Shown here: in pieces, positions 43,823 to 55,362 of the stretch
How the letters are laid out: every line of letters starts with the position of its first letter
Numbering within the stretch: the first letter of the stretch is position 1
From: Rhinopithecus roxellana
Lineage: Eukaryota; Chordata; Mammalia; Primates; Cercopithecidae
Assembly (NCBI RefSeq): GCF_007565055.1
Contig: NC_044566.1
Span: 64,231,315-64,295,314 of the forward strand
Reading direction: 5' to 3'
Length of the DNA stretch: 64,000 nt
Program-made: the position numbers and the translations under genes
The notes under the pieces: generated by a model
Database searches by the model: none
Told to the model about the DNA's origin: nothing
Seen by the model: the letters and a program-made list of their open reading frames with translations, nothing else

Positions 43823-43957
43823 TAATTTTTGTATTTTTAGTAGAGACGGGGTTTCGTCATGTTAGCCAGGCTGGTCTTGAACTCCTGACCACGGTGATCC
43901 GCCTGCCTCGGCCTCCTGGAGTGGTGGGATTACAAGCGTGAGCCACCATGTCCGGCC
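43823..43957 (-). repeat. Alu left monomer, antisense, no A tail, with TSD
   Basis: Only the left monomer is present (ctaatttttgtatttttagt to gtccggcc). The flanks aatgacttcctt (43805-43816) and aatgacttcttt (43960-43971) form a target-site duplication with one mismatch. A separate insertion of a half-Alu, rather than a truncated older copy, is therefore likely. Confidence 0.85.
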
Positions 43958-43984
43958 TAAATGACTTCTTTCATGAAATCTGTC

Positions 43985-44115
43985 TTACCTGCTAGACGGT
44001 GAGCATTAGGAAGTGAGGATACACCTATCATATTCTGTGCTGTATATATAGTGCCTAGCATAGTACCTGGCTTGTGTGGATTAAAAATGGTTGTTGAGTA
44101 AATGAATGAACAGAC
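43985..44115 (+). mobile_element. L2 3' end, sense
   Basis: agtgcctagcatagtacctg and ttgttgagtaaatgaatgaa are the L2 3' end, well preserved. Confidence 0.7.
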
Positions 44116-45823
44116 ATGGTTCTAAAATTTTGGATGAGAGGGATTTAAAATATGTACTTGTCTATGTAGCTATTAGTAAACTTATCAGTTAAAGTTTTTT
44201 TAACGAGGCAACATGCCTATGCCTGAAGGACACTTACCCACGCACATTCCATTTTATATTTCTTGCTAGAAATCTGTATTCCTGTGATGACACTAAACTG
44301 TGTTGGCTGCCAGCCGCTGTGTGTGTTCTCCCCCATAACTAAGGCAGGACAGACTGCCCCGGGCCAGCGAAAACGCTGCGGGCAAAGGACTACTACGGGC
44401 CAAGTTGCTTCCGAGGATTACTTAACAATATGTGCTGAAGCCTGATGATAGTGAACTGCTCATTCCAAAATGTATACAAGGACATTCTCTGTCACACAGC
44501 TCATCAGAAGTGCTAGAAAAAGCAACCTAATGTTAGAAATCGCATTGTTGGGTAGATCCCAGCAAGATCTCCCAGACTGCAGCAGCCCTGAGAACAAACC
44601 ACCCTCACCTTGCAGTGTGTCCTCTCAAAAGCCTGGAGGATCAATATTCTCTACTATCACTACCCATCTTAAAAGATGAACCAGGAGCAGTGGTTCAGTA
44701 TTAGCTCTTTCAGAGTGTGTGGCAATTTTATAGAAATAACTATTACGGCTACTGAGAATGGACTATTTGATATTTCGATATTTCATAAACTATTGTAAAA
44801 CAAAAAAAAATAAAACTTTGTCGTTTAGGAAATAAGCCTGTTTGGGATTACAAATCTGTTCCTCCCTTAAACAATAAGGGGAAAAAACTATGGCCCAGGT
44901 CGGATTGGGGGGTGGCAGTGGGCCATGAACATCTGTGGGCTGGGTAGGGCTGTGCAGATTGGGAATAACAGAGAGAAGGCTGGCTGGGGTGAGGAGACTG
45001 CTGGAGTCAGAGCTTGGGAGCTGTGTGTGTGCTTGGGAGCTGTGTGTGTGGGCTTCACAGCCATGGGACCTCCACATCCTTCGGTCCATCATAGGGCAAC
45101 CCTAACTCAACGACAATCAAGATGGCAGGATAGGGCTTGCAAAGGAGGAGTCAGCGTGGAGAAAGGGGCGAAGGTACTCTAAGAGGAGAGACTGGTACTG
45201 GGACAGTGCTATCATCCAAGCAGAGGGGAATGCCCTCTGCAAAGGAAATTACCAACCCAAATGCCAGAAATCGGTGACAAATTGAGGGCGGCAAGAGTAT
45301 CCCTTGTCTTCAGTATCCAGGCGGGGCGGCTCCCTAGAGCTACGGGGTGGATGTCAGATTGCAATGCGTCAAAGAGTTAAGTGAGAAGCAAGTAGAAGGT
45401 GAACGCAAAGGCTTTCCAGAAGCAAGACCCTGGGAGAAAAGAGGCAGGGTGACCACAGGAGATAGATATGGGGTTAAGTGGGGTTCCGACAGAGGAAAAG
45501 ACAGCTGGAGGGAAAAGCTGGCAGTGTCTGAGGAGAGGCCCCTGCTTCAGTAGCCGCGGCGGGGTGGGAGGCAGCCCAACAACACTGGGTGCGGGAGGTC
45601 TGGGGAAAGGCTGGAGCAGGGAGCCAACAGGGCGCACGGGAAGAGCATGAATATGGAGACCTGAAGGGCTTGTGGACGTTTTCTCCTGTGGTTCTCAGCA
45701 GCCTGTGGGTGGAATGAGAAATGAGAGATGGCTAAATCGACCCCGGGCTAAAGTTTATCAGGGGAGAGGCAGCAAGGAGGACAGTTGGGTGGAGGAGGGG
45801 CCGGCTGGTCAGAGAGATCTGTC
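44116..45823. other. Unassigned non-coding sequence; short tandem duplication at 45014-45053
   Basis: gcttgggagctgtgtgtgtg occurs twice in a row at 45014-45053. No gene is recognised. Confidence 0.4.
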
Positions 45824-45834
45824 AAAACGCAGCC

Positions 45835-45897
45835 ACCACAGTGAGCCACTGCACTTGGCCTGGGTGACAAAGCAAGACTCAAAAAACAACCAAATGA
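45835..45897 (+). repeat. 63-bp 5'-truncated Alu tail with perfect TSD
   Basis: Only the last ~45 bp of an Alu (gtgagccactgcacttggcc to agcaagactc) and a broken A tail. The 11-base target-site duplication aaaacgcagcc lies at 45824-45834 and 45898-45908. Confidence 0.9.
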
Positions 45898-46074
45898 AAA
45901 ACGCAGCCTGCAGGAGCTGGGATGAGGGAAGAAAAGGAGGTTAGTGGGGCCATGGGACTGGGAGGAAACGAAGGGGTGGAGAAGGAGACCAGTGGAGCTC
46001 GGGAGTGAAGGGGGATGAGGGATACGTTCAGGAAATTGAATATACAAATTTAACAGAGGTCTGATGAGTTGGCC

Positions 46075-46560
46075 TCAGAGTCTGAATGCATTCATTTCAG
46101 CGGCATGTAACAGAAAACCCCAAAATAATACTTTTTTCTCACTTAAAGGAAGTCTGGAGGAAGGCACTTCTCCATCCTCTTGTAGCTCTGTAGGCAGCCA
46201 CCTGTTTTCTGCTGGACCATCCCAGCACATGGCCTCTCTTCTCAAGGTCCCCTCATTATTTAAGATGGCTGCTGTGCACCAGCCATCACATCCATGTTAC
46301 AAGCAGCAGTACAAAGGAAGAAGGAAAGAGACAAAGGCTGTACCTCCCAGCTGAGTCAGCCCTCTTTGAGGAGACTTCCAGGAAGCCCCACTCAACACGT
46401 TCCTTTCATCCTTTTGGCCAGAATTTAGTCACTACACCTAGTGACAAGGAAGGCTAGGAAAACTCCTTTTTATTCAAGGTGGCAATGGTCCAGGCTAAAA
46501 TCAGGGTTCTCTCACTCAGGAAGGAGGGCATGGTGGCTAATGGGAAGCCTAGCATCTCTG
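46075..46560. mobile_element. Ancient interspersed repeat, family uncertain
   Basis: gtaacagaaaaccccaaaat, aagatggctgctgtgcacca, gccatcacatccatgttaca, tcctttggccagaattta-like text and agggttctctcactcagg follow a common mammalian repeat of unknown name to me. Confidence 0.5.
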
Positions 46561-48512
46561 GCACAGAGATGGGAGCCAATTCTGATGTAAGAGCATGCCA
46601 TTGCTGCCCAAGGTTTACAGGTAACTAGAACCACTTTTTCTGGCTGTCTTCTGGAAGCTGTTTTTCCAGGTGCAAGGGGAGTTTGCCAAGCCCAGGAAGT
46701 TCCCATGGGTGAGTTGGGGAGGAAGCCCTCACAGTGATTCTTAGTGCAGTCATTCGGAAGAGTCAATATATTTAGCTGCCTAAAAATAAGGCACCAGCCT
46801 TACTTTTTTAGTCTGGCTTTAGGATGGAGTGAATATTGGACAGACAGTCTTTAAAAGATCTGAACCAGGACAGGGAGTTGCAGTGGGAATTCAGTGCCTT
46901 CCCCCTGACACCCTCTGTCTGGCCTGTCCACTCACCCACCATTCGCCACAGGTCGGGTCAGACAGCCGAGTCTCTGTCCCTGCCCCTCTGCCTCTGAAGT
47001 TCATTCATCCCTAAGCCAGAGAGGAGAAATGCATCCATCCCAAGAATGCAAGGACCGGAAGACCCTGTCAGTCCCATGCTTCTCTGCTGACAGACCTCCG
47101 TGTGGCCTGCCCGTGCAACATTTGGGACTTGAGTCAGGGCCTCTCCAGCATCTTTGGGGCTCCTGGTCCCACGCACATGGAAGCAGACAGAGGGTACTTG
47201 GGCCCTGACTCCAGTAAAGTGGGAGAGACCAGGCTTGATGACTTAAGACCTCTTGCCACATTTCACAAACCAAGGCTTTCTTTATGTCCAAACCTGGTCA
47301 CTTTTCTGTGTTTCTTCTAGGATATGTTTTCTTTAGCAACACCAGGCCCAGGGAAAAGCTGTAATCTACATTTGCACTATAAAATGCAATCAGTTATTTA
47401 CACAACTCACAAAATGAAGCAATTAAAAAAACTGACCCTGCTAAATAAGTTAATAAAATTTATTAAATACAATTTAAAAAATAAATTTTAAAACTGAACC
47501 CTCATCCTCCTGTTGTGGTGAATAATGACTATCACTCTATGCTACAGTTATTTTATACATCTTAACTTTCTGTTCAATTCTACACCCTGAAAAAAGACCA
47601 TATCTGATTTGTATTTATATAAATTAATTTACACGGAGTTATATAAGTACATTTATATGAATATGATTTTATATGAAGTAATAGTGTACTATTAATGCCA
47701 ATTAAATGAGTTCCTGAAATGGTCCCCTTTTGGACCTTTTATTCCAAAGTGCCATGAAGATTCAAAGGAAAGCTCATAATTTTGCAAGATTTTCAATTAA
47801 GTTTAAAGATTCAAGGTAAATGCATGTTTCTAAAGCCAGGAGAGAAGTCTGTGTGTTCGCTGGAGTGTTGGAGCTTCAGGAATGCATCTTCAAGCCTTCC
47901 TGGGCAATTTTCCAGCTTCCATTACATAAGCCACGATGCCGGAGGCTGCTGTGAGGGGCCGTGTCTGTGCGCATGCGAGCAGCTGTTATGGCTCCACGGG
48001 GCTGGTGTGCCCGGGGTTTGCAGTGTGCCCAGGGTTTGCAGGCACTCTCAGGCACAGACTCTCTCCTTTCTACTATTGTATGGAAACAGTTGAGAGGAAA
48101 CAAATCCACTGATTTGTTATATTAGAGAAACTACTGTTTAATTGATGAGGGTTTTCATTTCATAGAGAGAGAGAGAGAAGCATTCAATGCCCAAATGTTC
48201 TTGGCATCCCCCTGCAGCACCAGCCTGATGGAGCCATGCTCTGTGGGGCCACCGGGGCCAGGCCAGTGCTGCAATTCCCCACCCAAGTAGAACACCTGAG
48301 AGCAGCTGGCAGAAGCAGCGGTGAGCTCTGTTTACTGTCTGCAACTGCAGAGCACGTCAGCTAGGAATAAGTTAAACACTGTTTACTTTCCATAATGAAG
48401 GCAAATGGAATTGGCTGAGGAAAGGCCCAATCAGTGTAGCCCAAATTCGTAGAAACTCAAAGGACAGCGTCCCTTTGGTTTCCAGATTCTTGAAGCCCCT
48501 TTGCTTTGTAAA
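46561..48512. other. Unassigned; short tandem duplication at 48004-48042
   Basis: gtgtgcccggggtttgca and gtgtgcccagggtttgca lie next to each other at 48006-48041. Otherwise no gene or repeat. An AT-rich stretch lies at 47430-47500. Confidence 0.4.
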
Positions 48513-48527
48513 GCAGCAGTCTTCTCT

Positions 48528-48536
48528 TTTTTCCTT

Positions 48537-48572
<36 letters not shown>

Positions 48573-48853
48573 AGACAGAGTCTCTCTCTATTGCCCAGGC
48601 TGGAGTGCAGTGGCACAATCTCTGCTCACTGCAACCTCCGCCTCCTGGGTTCAAGTGATTCTCCTGCCTCAGCCTCCCAAGTAGCTGGGATTACAGGCGC
48701 ACATCGCCACGCCTGGCTAGTTTTTTGTATTTTTAGTACAGATGGCGTTTCACTGTGCTGACCAGGCTGGTCTCAAACTCCTGATTTCATGATGCATCCT
48801 CCTTGGCCTCCCAAAGTGCTGGGATTACAAGCGTGAGCCACTGCGCCTGGCCT
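48528..48853 (-). repeat. AluS-type SINE, antisense, with TSD
   Basis: Long T tail (48539-48571). Imperfect target-site duplication gcagcagtcttctct / gcagctgtcttctct at 48513-48527 and 48854-48868. Confidence 0.95.
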
Positions 48854-48954
48854 GCAGCTGTCTTCTCTAACTATGAACTTGGTGCTTGCTGGTCCAAATT
48901 CCTGGATGGCTCTGTCCAGCAGAATTTTCAGTCAGGACAAAAGTGCTTTACGTT

Positions 48955-49125
48955 TGTGCCGCCCAGCACGGCAGCCACTGACCAGTGTGAATACTGGGCA
49001 CTCGTAGTGTGGCAGGGGTGACTGAACTTTCAATTGTATTTCACTTTAATTAATTAAAACGCAACGTCAAAAGTCACATGTGACTAGTGGCTACCACGTA
49101 TAGACAGGGCAGATTTACAATATCA
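48955..49125 (+). mobile_element. hAT-type DNA transposon fossil (Charlie-like)
   Basis: ggcagccactgaccagtgt and tcacatgtgactagtggcta with ttaattaattaaaa in between are typical of the 'tagccacatgtggctagtgg' family. Subfamily uncertain. Confidence 0.6.
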
Positions 49126-49604
49126 AAAGAATTTTTTGCTCACCTGAGGAAATATGACTATTTCATGTAGTGGCTCCTAAAAGTTGGTTCCCTGTCTGTA
49201 CTGATGCAGAACCACAGCTCAGATAAAGGCTGGGGATCTGTGACTCTACTTTCCACCAAAACAACAGGTTTTCCCTACGGTCCGCTGGAAATGTTGCTGA
49301 TTCAAAGCTTCTCTGAGTGACATGGTCACTCAAAAATTCAGAAAAGCATGAAACAGAAAAAAGATCCACATTAAACATTAAGACAGGACTATATTTATCA
49401 ACAGCTGAGTGGAATCACATACCCTCCCACAGTAACACCTTTACAGTTTTTACAGGCAAGCAATGAAAATGCTTGTTTTTTTCCATCAAGTTATATAGGA
49501 AGTAAATGCCACAAATAGAGACGTGCCTTCGTAGGAAGACTGAACAATACAATGGTTAAAAAGGCACACTTTGTCCGCATCAGATTTAAAAATGGCTTCC
49601 AAAC

Positions 49605-49770
49605 TTTTGAGTCCTATGGGCAAGTTGTTTAACCTCACTCACCCTCAGTGTGGCTATCTGCAAAATTACAGTACCTACTTCATCGGGTTGCTGTGAGGGT
49701 TAAAGAAGACAATGGTTAACATGGTTTTCATCCACACATGGTAAACATTCAATAAACGGTAGCTACTTTC
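49605..49770 (+). mobile_element. MIR, sense
   Basis: ttgtttaacctcactcaccc, tcatcgggttgctgtgaggg and aaacattcaataaacggtag follow the sense MIR end. Confidence 0.7.
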
Positions 49771-50237
49771 ATCTTTACCCGCCACAAAGTGAAGACTAAT
49801 AATAATGTAGAGTGGTCCAGAGGTGCTTCCCATACACTAATCATTCACTAATGTTCTTAGACATTTGGGGACTGTTAAACCAGACTTGCTAATACTTCTA
49901 GTTGTGCACGCAGGCGTTATCTCTCCAGGCTGTGTGCCCTGGAAGAGTCTCTCTCTGCTTATCTAGCAGGTGGTCTATGGCTCAGTAAACAGAGTGTCTC
50001 ACTCGGATACAAAAAATCACAGAGCTTGAAGAGTAAATTAATAGATAAAGCATGATTGTTTCCTAAATGCCAAGGCCTTTGGGGATTTATCTGTCTTTAC
50101 CCTATAAAAAGAGAGTGAATATCATGTACTCTGTCTTAAGGACAATACCAAGAGCTGACATTTTATCCACTTATATAGGAAATTCCAAACTTGCTTTTCA
50201 ACGACTAAGCCAGAGGTTGCTTTTAAATTTTCTTTTT
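49771..50237. other. Unassigned non-coding sequence
   Basis: Nothing recognised. Confidence 0.4.
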
Positions 50238-50254
50238 AGAACTATTGTATAATG

Positions 50255-50560
50255 GGCCGGGCACATTGGCTCACACCTGTAATCCCAGCACTTTGGGAGG
50301 CCAAGGTGGGTGGATAACCTGAGGTCAGGAGTTAGAGACCAAACTGGCCAACATGGCAAGACCCCCGTCTCTACTAAAAATACAAAAATTAGCTGGGTGT
50401 GGTGGCACGTGCCTGTAATCCCAGCTACTTGGGAGGCTGAGGCTGGATAATTGCTTGAATCCGGGGGATGGAGGTTGCAGTGAGCTGAGACTGTGCCACT
50501 GCACTCCAGTCTGGGTGACAGAGCAAGACTCCATCTTAAAAAAAAAGAAAAAAAAAAAAA
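50255..50560 (+). repeat. AluS-type SINE, sense, with TSD
   Basis: Starts gggccgggcacattgg, A tail to 50560. Duplication agaactattgtataatg (50238-50254) / agaactattgtgtaatg (50561-50577), one mismatch. Confidence 0.96.
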
Positions 50561-50819
50561 AGAACTATTGTGTAATGATCATATTTAGAAGAACTAGCAG
50601 GATAAAAGTGCATTAAACATAGCTTGGGACACATTGCTGTATATCTGCATTTCACAGGAAAATTCTTATCCTGACTTGGTAACTTAGAAACACATGAGCA
50701 TGTTTACACACACACACACAAATGTGTGTTCACATCTTCCCTCCTGCTCTTGAATGTCGCAGGTGAGGAAGAAGGAGTAGATGGAAAGTAAAAACACACC
50801 CAACGTTAAAGGTTTACTT

Positions 50820-50995
50820 TTTAAAATTTTTTAATTTTTTTTATTTTTTGAGATACAGTCTCCCCCTGTCACCCAGACTGAAGTGCAGTGGCCCAATCAC
50901 AGCTCACTGCAGACTCAACCTCCTGGCCTCAAGCAATCCTCCCATCTCAGCCTCCCAAAGTGCTGGAGTTACAAGCATGAGCCACTGCATGCAGC
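50820..50995 (-). repeat. AluJ-type SINE, antisense, with internal deletion
   Basis: The right monomer reads down to catctcagcctccc, then jumps straight into left-monomer text (aaagtgctggagttac). About 130 bp between the two 'cagcctccc' copies are missing, consistent with recombination between homologous monomer sequences. Confidence 0.85.
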
Positions 50996-51283
50996 TAACT
51001 GGAAAGGTTTAATAAAGGTTTAATGGAAAAGTTTAAATCTCAATTTGATTAGAGCCATCAGTTTTTAATCATTCCTTGCTTCCTAAATAAAACCTTCCTC
51101 TGAAAGGGTTCTCACAGTGCAGCTCACGAGGTACCACATAAGCAACGGTGTCCTCTGCTGCCTTGCACCCTGTGTGACCCTCTCTCACTGAACAATGGGA
51201 AACATTGAAACTGACTTTTTCAAGTTATTTTATGCTGTGTTTTAGCCTTGGAACACAAAAGTTGGTAAAAAGGAACAACCTGC

Positions 51284-51428
51284 ATTTCAGCAAAGTAAAA
51301 TAAAAACATTTTGCCATCTTCCACCTTGGAAGACCCACTGGGATGCTAACTGGGTTTTAAATGCATGGCACAACCTCCGTTCCTCTGTTCCTCCTGTCCA
51401 TGACTATGTATTATGATGACCTGTGCTG
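51284..51428 (+). repeat. Local duplication of about 145 bp, copy A
   Basis: The stretch from atttcagcaaagtaaaat to ttatgatgacctgtgctg recurs at 52006-52151. Identity is around 93 percent by eye (most changes in a 10-base stretch at 51400-51410). Flanks are unrelated. Confidence 0.95.
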
Positions 51429-51599
51429 CTGGAAGCTGGCCAGGCCTGGGCAACAACCACCAGGGGCTGGGAAAGCTCGGATCCCACCCCCAAGTACTGA
51501 AGATTCAGAAAACCCCAGAACAAGCCCCTGAAGCAGAGGAGGGACTCCTTCAAGTGCTCAGACCTCTCTCCCCTCCTGACCTCCTTCCTTCCCACTCGC

Positions 51600-52005
51600 T
51601 TATCACTCAGCCACCATTTACTGATCACACCATGCAGGGCGCAGGATGCAGGACAAAAAGACAAGTCAGGTGCACACCCTGCCTTTCAGGAGACTGCAGT
51701 CTAATGAGGGAATAGAATAAACATCAGCTAGGATCACACTGCTGGGCAAGAGAGGAGCCTGCTGGTGGTGGATGAGACCCGCCATTCTCGAGGTCCCTGC
51801 TGCGGGCCATCTTCTTAACTTCTCCCAGGAGGCTGATTCCTTCTGGAAGGCTGACCACAGCACATTCCTCCTGGCTGTGCCGCTGATGCACTCCGCATTT
51901 TAATAGAGCCTACAGGCAGCTATCCTTGCTGGGTACTGGGGCTATGAAATTGAAGACAACATGACCTTGTCCCCAAACAGCCCACCATTTGGTGGGAAAC
52001 AGATG
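51600..52005 (-). mobile_element. L2-like antisense fragments between the two copies
   Basis: 51608-51725 (tttactgatcacaccatg; gactgcagtctaatgagg) and 51925-52005 (gggtactggggctatgaaat; agacaacatgaccttgtcc) each resemble an antisense L2-like end, with unassigned sequence in between. Confidence 0.4.
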
Positions 52006-52151
52006 ATTTCAACAAAGTAAAATAAAAACGTTTTGCCATCTTTCACCTTGGAAGACCCACTGGGATGCTAACTGGGTTTTAAATGCATGGCACAACCTCC
52101 GTTCCTCTGTTCCTCCTGTCCAGGAGTCATGTCTTATGATGACCTGTGCTG
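52006..52151 (+). repeat. Local duplication of about 145 bp, copy B
   Basis: Partner of 51284-51428 at an offset of 722-723 bp. The L2-like sequence immediately upstream (acagatgatttcaacaaag) appears to continue into the copy, which may make B the original. Confidence 0.95.
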
Positions 52152-53235
52152 AGGCTGACCATCCAGTCAAGGACAAGGTATTCAAAAGCAAGAGATGGGG
52201 GTGCTGAGCCACAGAGAGTGCTGGGACCCCGTAGCCCGGGAACCCAGAGACTGCATGCCTGACAATCCCCTGAAAATCAAACTCCATACAAGAGGACCCC
52301 AAAAATGTTCATTGTCATTTGAATTCCTCTTTCAAGACGAGAAACATATCAATGACAGCAAAAATCATCCAATAAATGCTGGATTTACTACACCATTAAA
52401 ACTCCTTCTCAGAAGCAACCGAAGGAAAATTGTGGGTGTTGTTTTGCTTGGAGTTCGTCTTGGAGTTGTTTGGAGGAGTCGTTTTGCCTTGTTTAATTTT
52501 TTAGAATAATGAATAACAGTTGGCAACAGAGAGTGTCAGCACTGCCCTGACACAGCAGTCAAGTTCTCAAACAATCTTTGGGAGCCTTCCAAAACTGGAC
52601 ATTAAAAAAAAAAGTACCTTCATTGGGGAAAAGAAAAGGAAAAAAAAAAAAAAAAAAAAAAGAATCACAGTTGCCACCAAGGCTCTACGTTTTTGCAGAA
52701 GTCCAGCATTTAAAAGAAACTTCCCTGCATGGCCTACATCTGCTGATTGGTAATTTGTCATTCAGGTTAAAAACAAAACAAGTGGGCATTGTGGTATCAT
52801 CCTTGATAACATCCCAAGAAAACTCTAGAGCTGGCAAGAGAGGAAAGCAGATAATGGTCAAAGCTGTCATCTGAGTTTTAAAAACACTGTGATTTTTCTT
52901 TTAAAGGAACATCTTCAGTTTCCAAGGCCATACACACGGCTCCTAACTGCAGCTTAAAATTTTCCACTGGGCTCCCTTCTGAGAACAAACGCTATTCAAT
53001 GGCGAGTGCCGGACACCACTGCGCTTTCGAAGGTGGCTGCCAGAGGACACTCAGGACTTCACAGCAGCCGGTAAGCCAGGCTGGGGTCAGTCACACCCCC
53101 ATCAGAATTATTTTGTTTCTCCTTTGCTTAGGAAAAGAAGAACTCCTCAGATTGGCATCCCAGGTCTTCTACAATCATAATGGATCCTTCTAAGCTGATA
53201 GAAATAATATCTTATATGTATTAAGAGCTTTAAAG
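52152..53235. other. Unassigned; poly-A tracts at 52604-52612 and 52639-52661
   Basis: A-rich tracts near 52604-52612 and 52639-52661 with no preceding Alu. No gene recognised. Confidence 0.4.
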
Positions 53236-53319
53236 TTAGTATGTTGCTGCAAAACTAATTGCGGTTTTTATGATTAAAAGTAATAGAAAAAAACACAATT
53301 ACTTTTGCACCAACCTAAT
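53236..53319. mobile_element. MADE1 mariner MITE, copy 2
   Basis: An ~84-bp element: left end ttagtatgttgctgc, core gtttttatgattaaaagtaat, right end ttttgcaccaaccta intact. It matches the MADE1 inverted-repeat layout and is flanked by ta. Transcription would give a hairpin like the miR-548 precursors that derive from this element type. Confidence 0.88.
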
Positions 53320-53764
53320 AACAAAATGCACTTTTGCATATGTTGTTTAGTGCTCCAAATAGGGCTCAAAGAAGCGACGTCACCCCGCCTCTCAGATCCA
53401 GATGAAGACAATGCTTAGAGGAACCACTTGCGTGCAACCCCATAGGTGACAGGGCAGAGCTCATCCACCCTGGGCTGGGGTTGTAGCCTGTCTTGGGCTG
53501 TGGCTCCCACCACTGGGTGCTTCTCTCCGGCCTTCTCTAGAGCTGCCAGTGCCTTCCTGTGCATCTGTGGCTCATGCTCCAGGGAACCTCATTCCCACTT
53601 ATCTTTGACATCTTGCCTGTGTTTTTCCTCTTCCTCAAAGCCCATTCACATCCCCACAGCCAGCAGGGCCTCCTCTGCTGATCCCCACATGCTGAGGTGT
53701 GGCCCTTGGCTCTTGGGCTTCAGTTATCCGTGCAGTGGACAGAAAGGGAAGTGATCGACTCAGA

Positions 53765-53930
53765 TTTGGTTTAGAATCTCAGATCTTCCAATCGTTAACC
53801 ACATGGCCTTGGGGAAGTTCTTTCTCGTATCTGAATCTCCATTTCCTCACCCCTCAGAGGTGCCCAATCCTGAGCTTACTGAGCACCAGCCCTGCAGGGC
53901 CTTGACAAGTACTCAACACAGCTCTCCACT
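53765..53930 (+). mobile_element. MIR, sense
   Basis: ccacatggccttggggaagt, tctgaatctccatttcctca and gcttactgagcaccagcc follow MIR order. Confidence 0.55.
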
Positions 53931-55047
53931 GAAAGAAATCTGATAAACATCCAGGCACTGAGGCGTGTGGTTAGTATGAGCCTACACAGGTGTATTTATC
54001 TCTACTCCCATCTTAAATGCCAATTACACAATGGTGAAGAAAAAAGGTGTAAGTTCATAAAAACAGAGAAAATGAGAGAGGAAAGGAAAGGACAGTGGAG
54101 GCGGGGAGACAGATCAGGTTTGAGGGTGATATGAAGACTTTCTGTGTATAGAAGGACAAAGTTTACTTCCACATTCCCCTCCTAAAGAAGCTTCTGGAAG
54201 GTGTGTGCTTCAGCAAAATGAAGGTAGAGACCAAGAAAGGAAGACATGGACTCCAGAAAGCACAAGCTCTAGCCCAAGGGAGAGGCAAGGGGAGCCCAGG
54301 GGACCACTGGACAGAGGGCCGGAGCACCCCACCCAGATCACAGCCCCAGGGAAAGGGAAAGAAGCAGATGGAACAGATGGACTGTGAGGAGCCATGTCTG
54401 GGAACCTGAAAAAATTGTTTCCGGGCATATGACAGATTTGTTGGAAGAGCAGGAAAAGCTGAACAATAGACACATAGAAAACCAAGCAAATGAACACCCC
54501 AGTCATGGTTCACTCTCAGGGGAGGGAGGCATTTGCAACCGAAAGAAAATGTAACGTAGAATACAAGTTGGTCCAGATGCCATTATGCTCACAGTTAAAA
54601 TAATATAAACAACAATATGTATTTGACCAGAGTATGAGCCACAGTCACGTCACGAGCGTGCGGGAAGAGGTGTGGGTGGTGCAGGAACAGTGGGGCTCAG
54701 GTCGGAGCTAAACCTTCCACCACCACAGCAGAAAAAGTCAACAGGTCTAAAGCCCGGCAATCAGTAAATGGCATAATAAGCACATTATTTGGAAACATAA
54801 AAGTAAACGTCAGAAGAGCTGTAAACAATGAAAGGCGTTGATTGCCTCTGGGACAGGGTACTGGGTGGGAGGAGCAGAGAATCGGGCAGACGACTGAGAT
54901 GTTGCCCTTGTAAACCTTTTAGTTCCACTTGAATTTTTAAGCTGTATAAATTTATTCCTTTAACAAAAATTTGAAATTGTTAATATTTTATAGTTAATAT
55001 CTAGTTAGTTAAAGAGTGTGAAATACAATTCAAGCCTGTTTGGGTTT
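53931..55047. other. Unassigned; weak repeat-like stretch at 54820-54975
   Basis: 54830-54975 (gattgcctctgggacaggg; agttccacttgaatttttaa) resembles the end of an ancient repeat but was not named. No gene. Confidence 0.35.
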
Positions 55048-55362
55048 TGGTTTTTTTTTTTTTTTTTGTTGCCCAAGCTGGAGTGCAATGGTGCAATCTC
55101 AGCTCACTACAACCTTCGCCTCTCGGGTTTGAGCGATTCTCCTGCCTCCGCCTCTCGGGTTTGAGTGATTCTCCTGCCTCAGCCTCCCAAGTAGCTGGGA
55201 TTACAAGCATGCGCCACTAAGCCCAGCTAATTTTGTATTTTCAGTAGAGACGAGGTTTCACCATGTTGGTCAGGCTGGTCTCGAACTCCCAACCTCAGGT
55301 GATCTGCCTGCCTGTGCCTCCCAAAGTGCTGGGATTACATGCGTGAGCCGTCGCACCTGGCC
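55048..55362 (-). repeat. AluS-type SINE, antisense, with 32-bp internal tandem duplication
   Basis: The T tail (55051-55067) leads directly to ttgcccaagctgg, so the usual gagacagagtct is missing. Units at 55117-55148 and 55149-55180 are identical except for one C/T. Confidence 0.93.
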
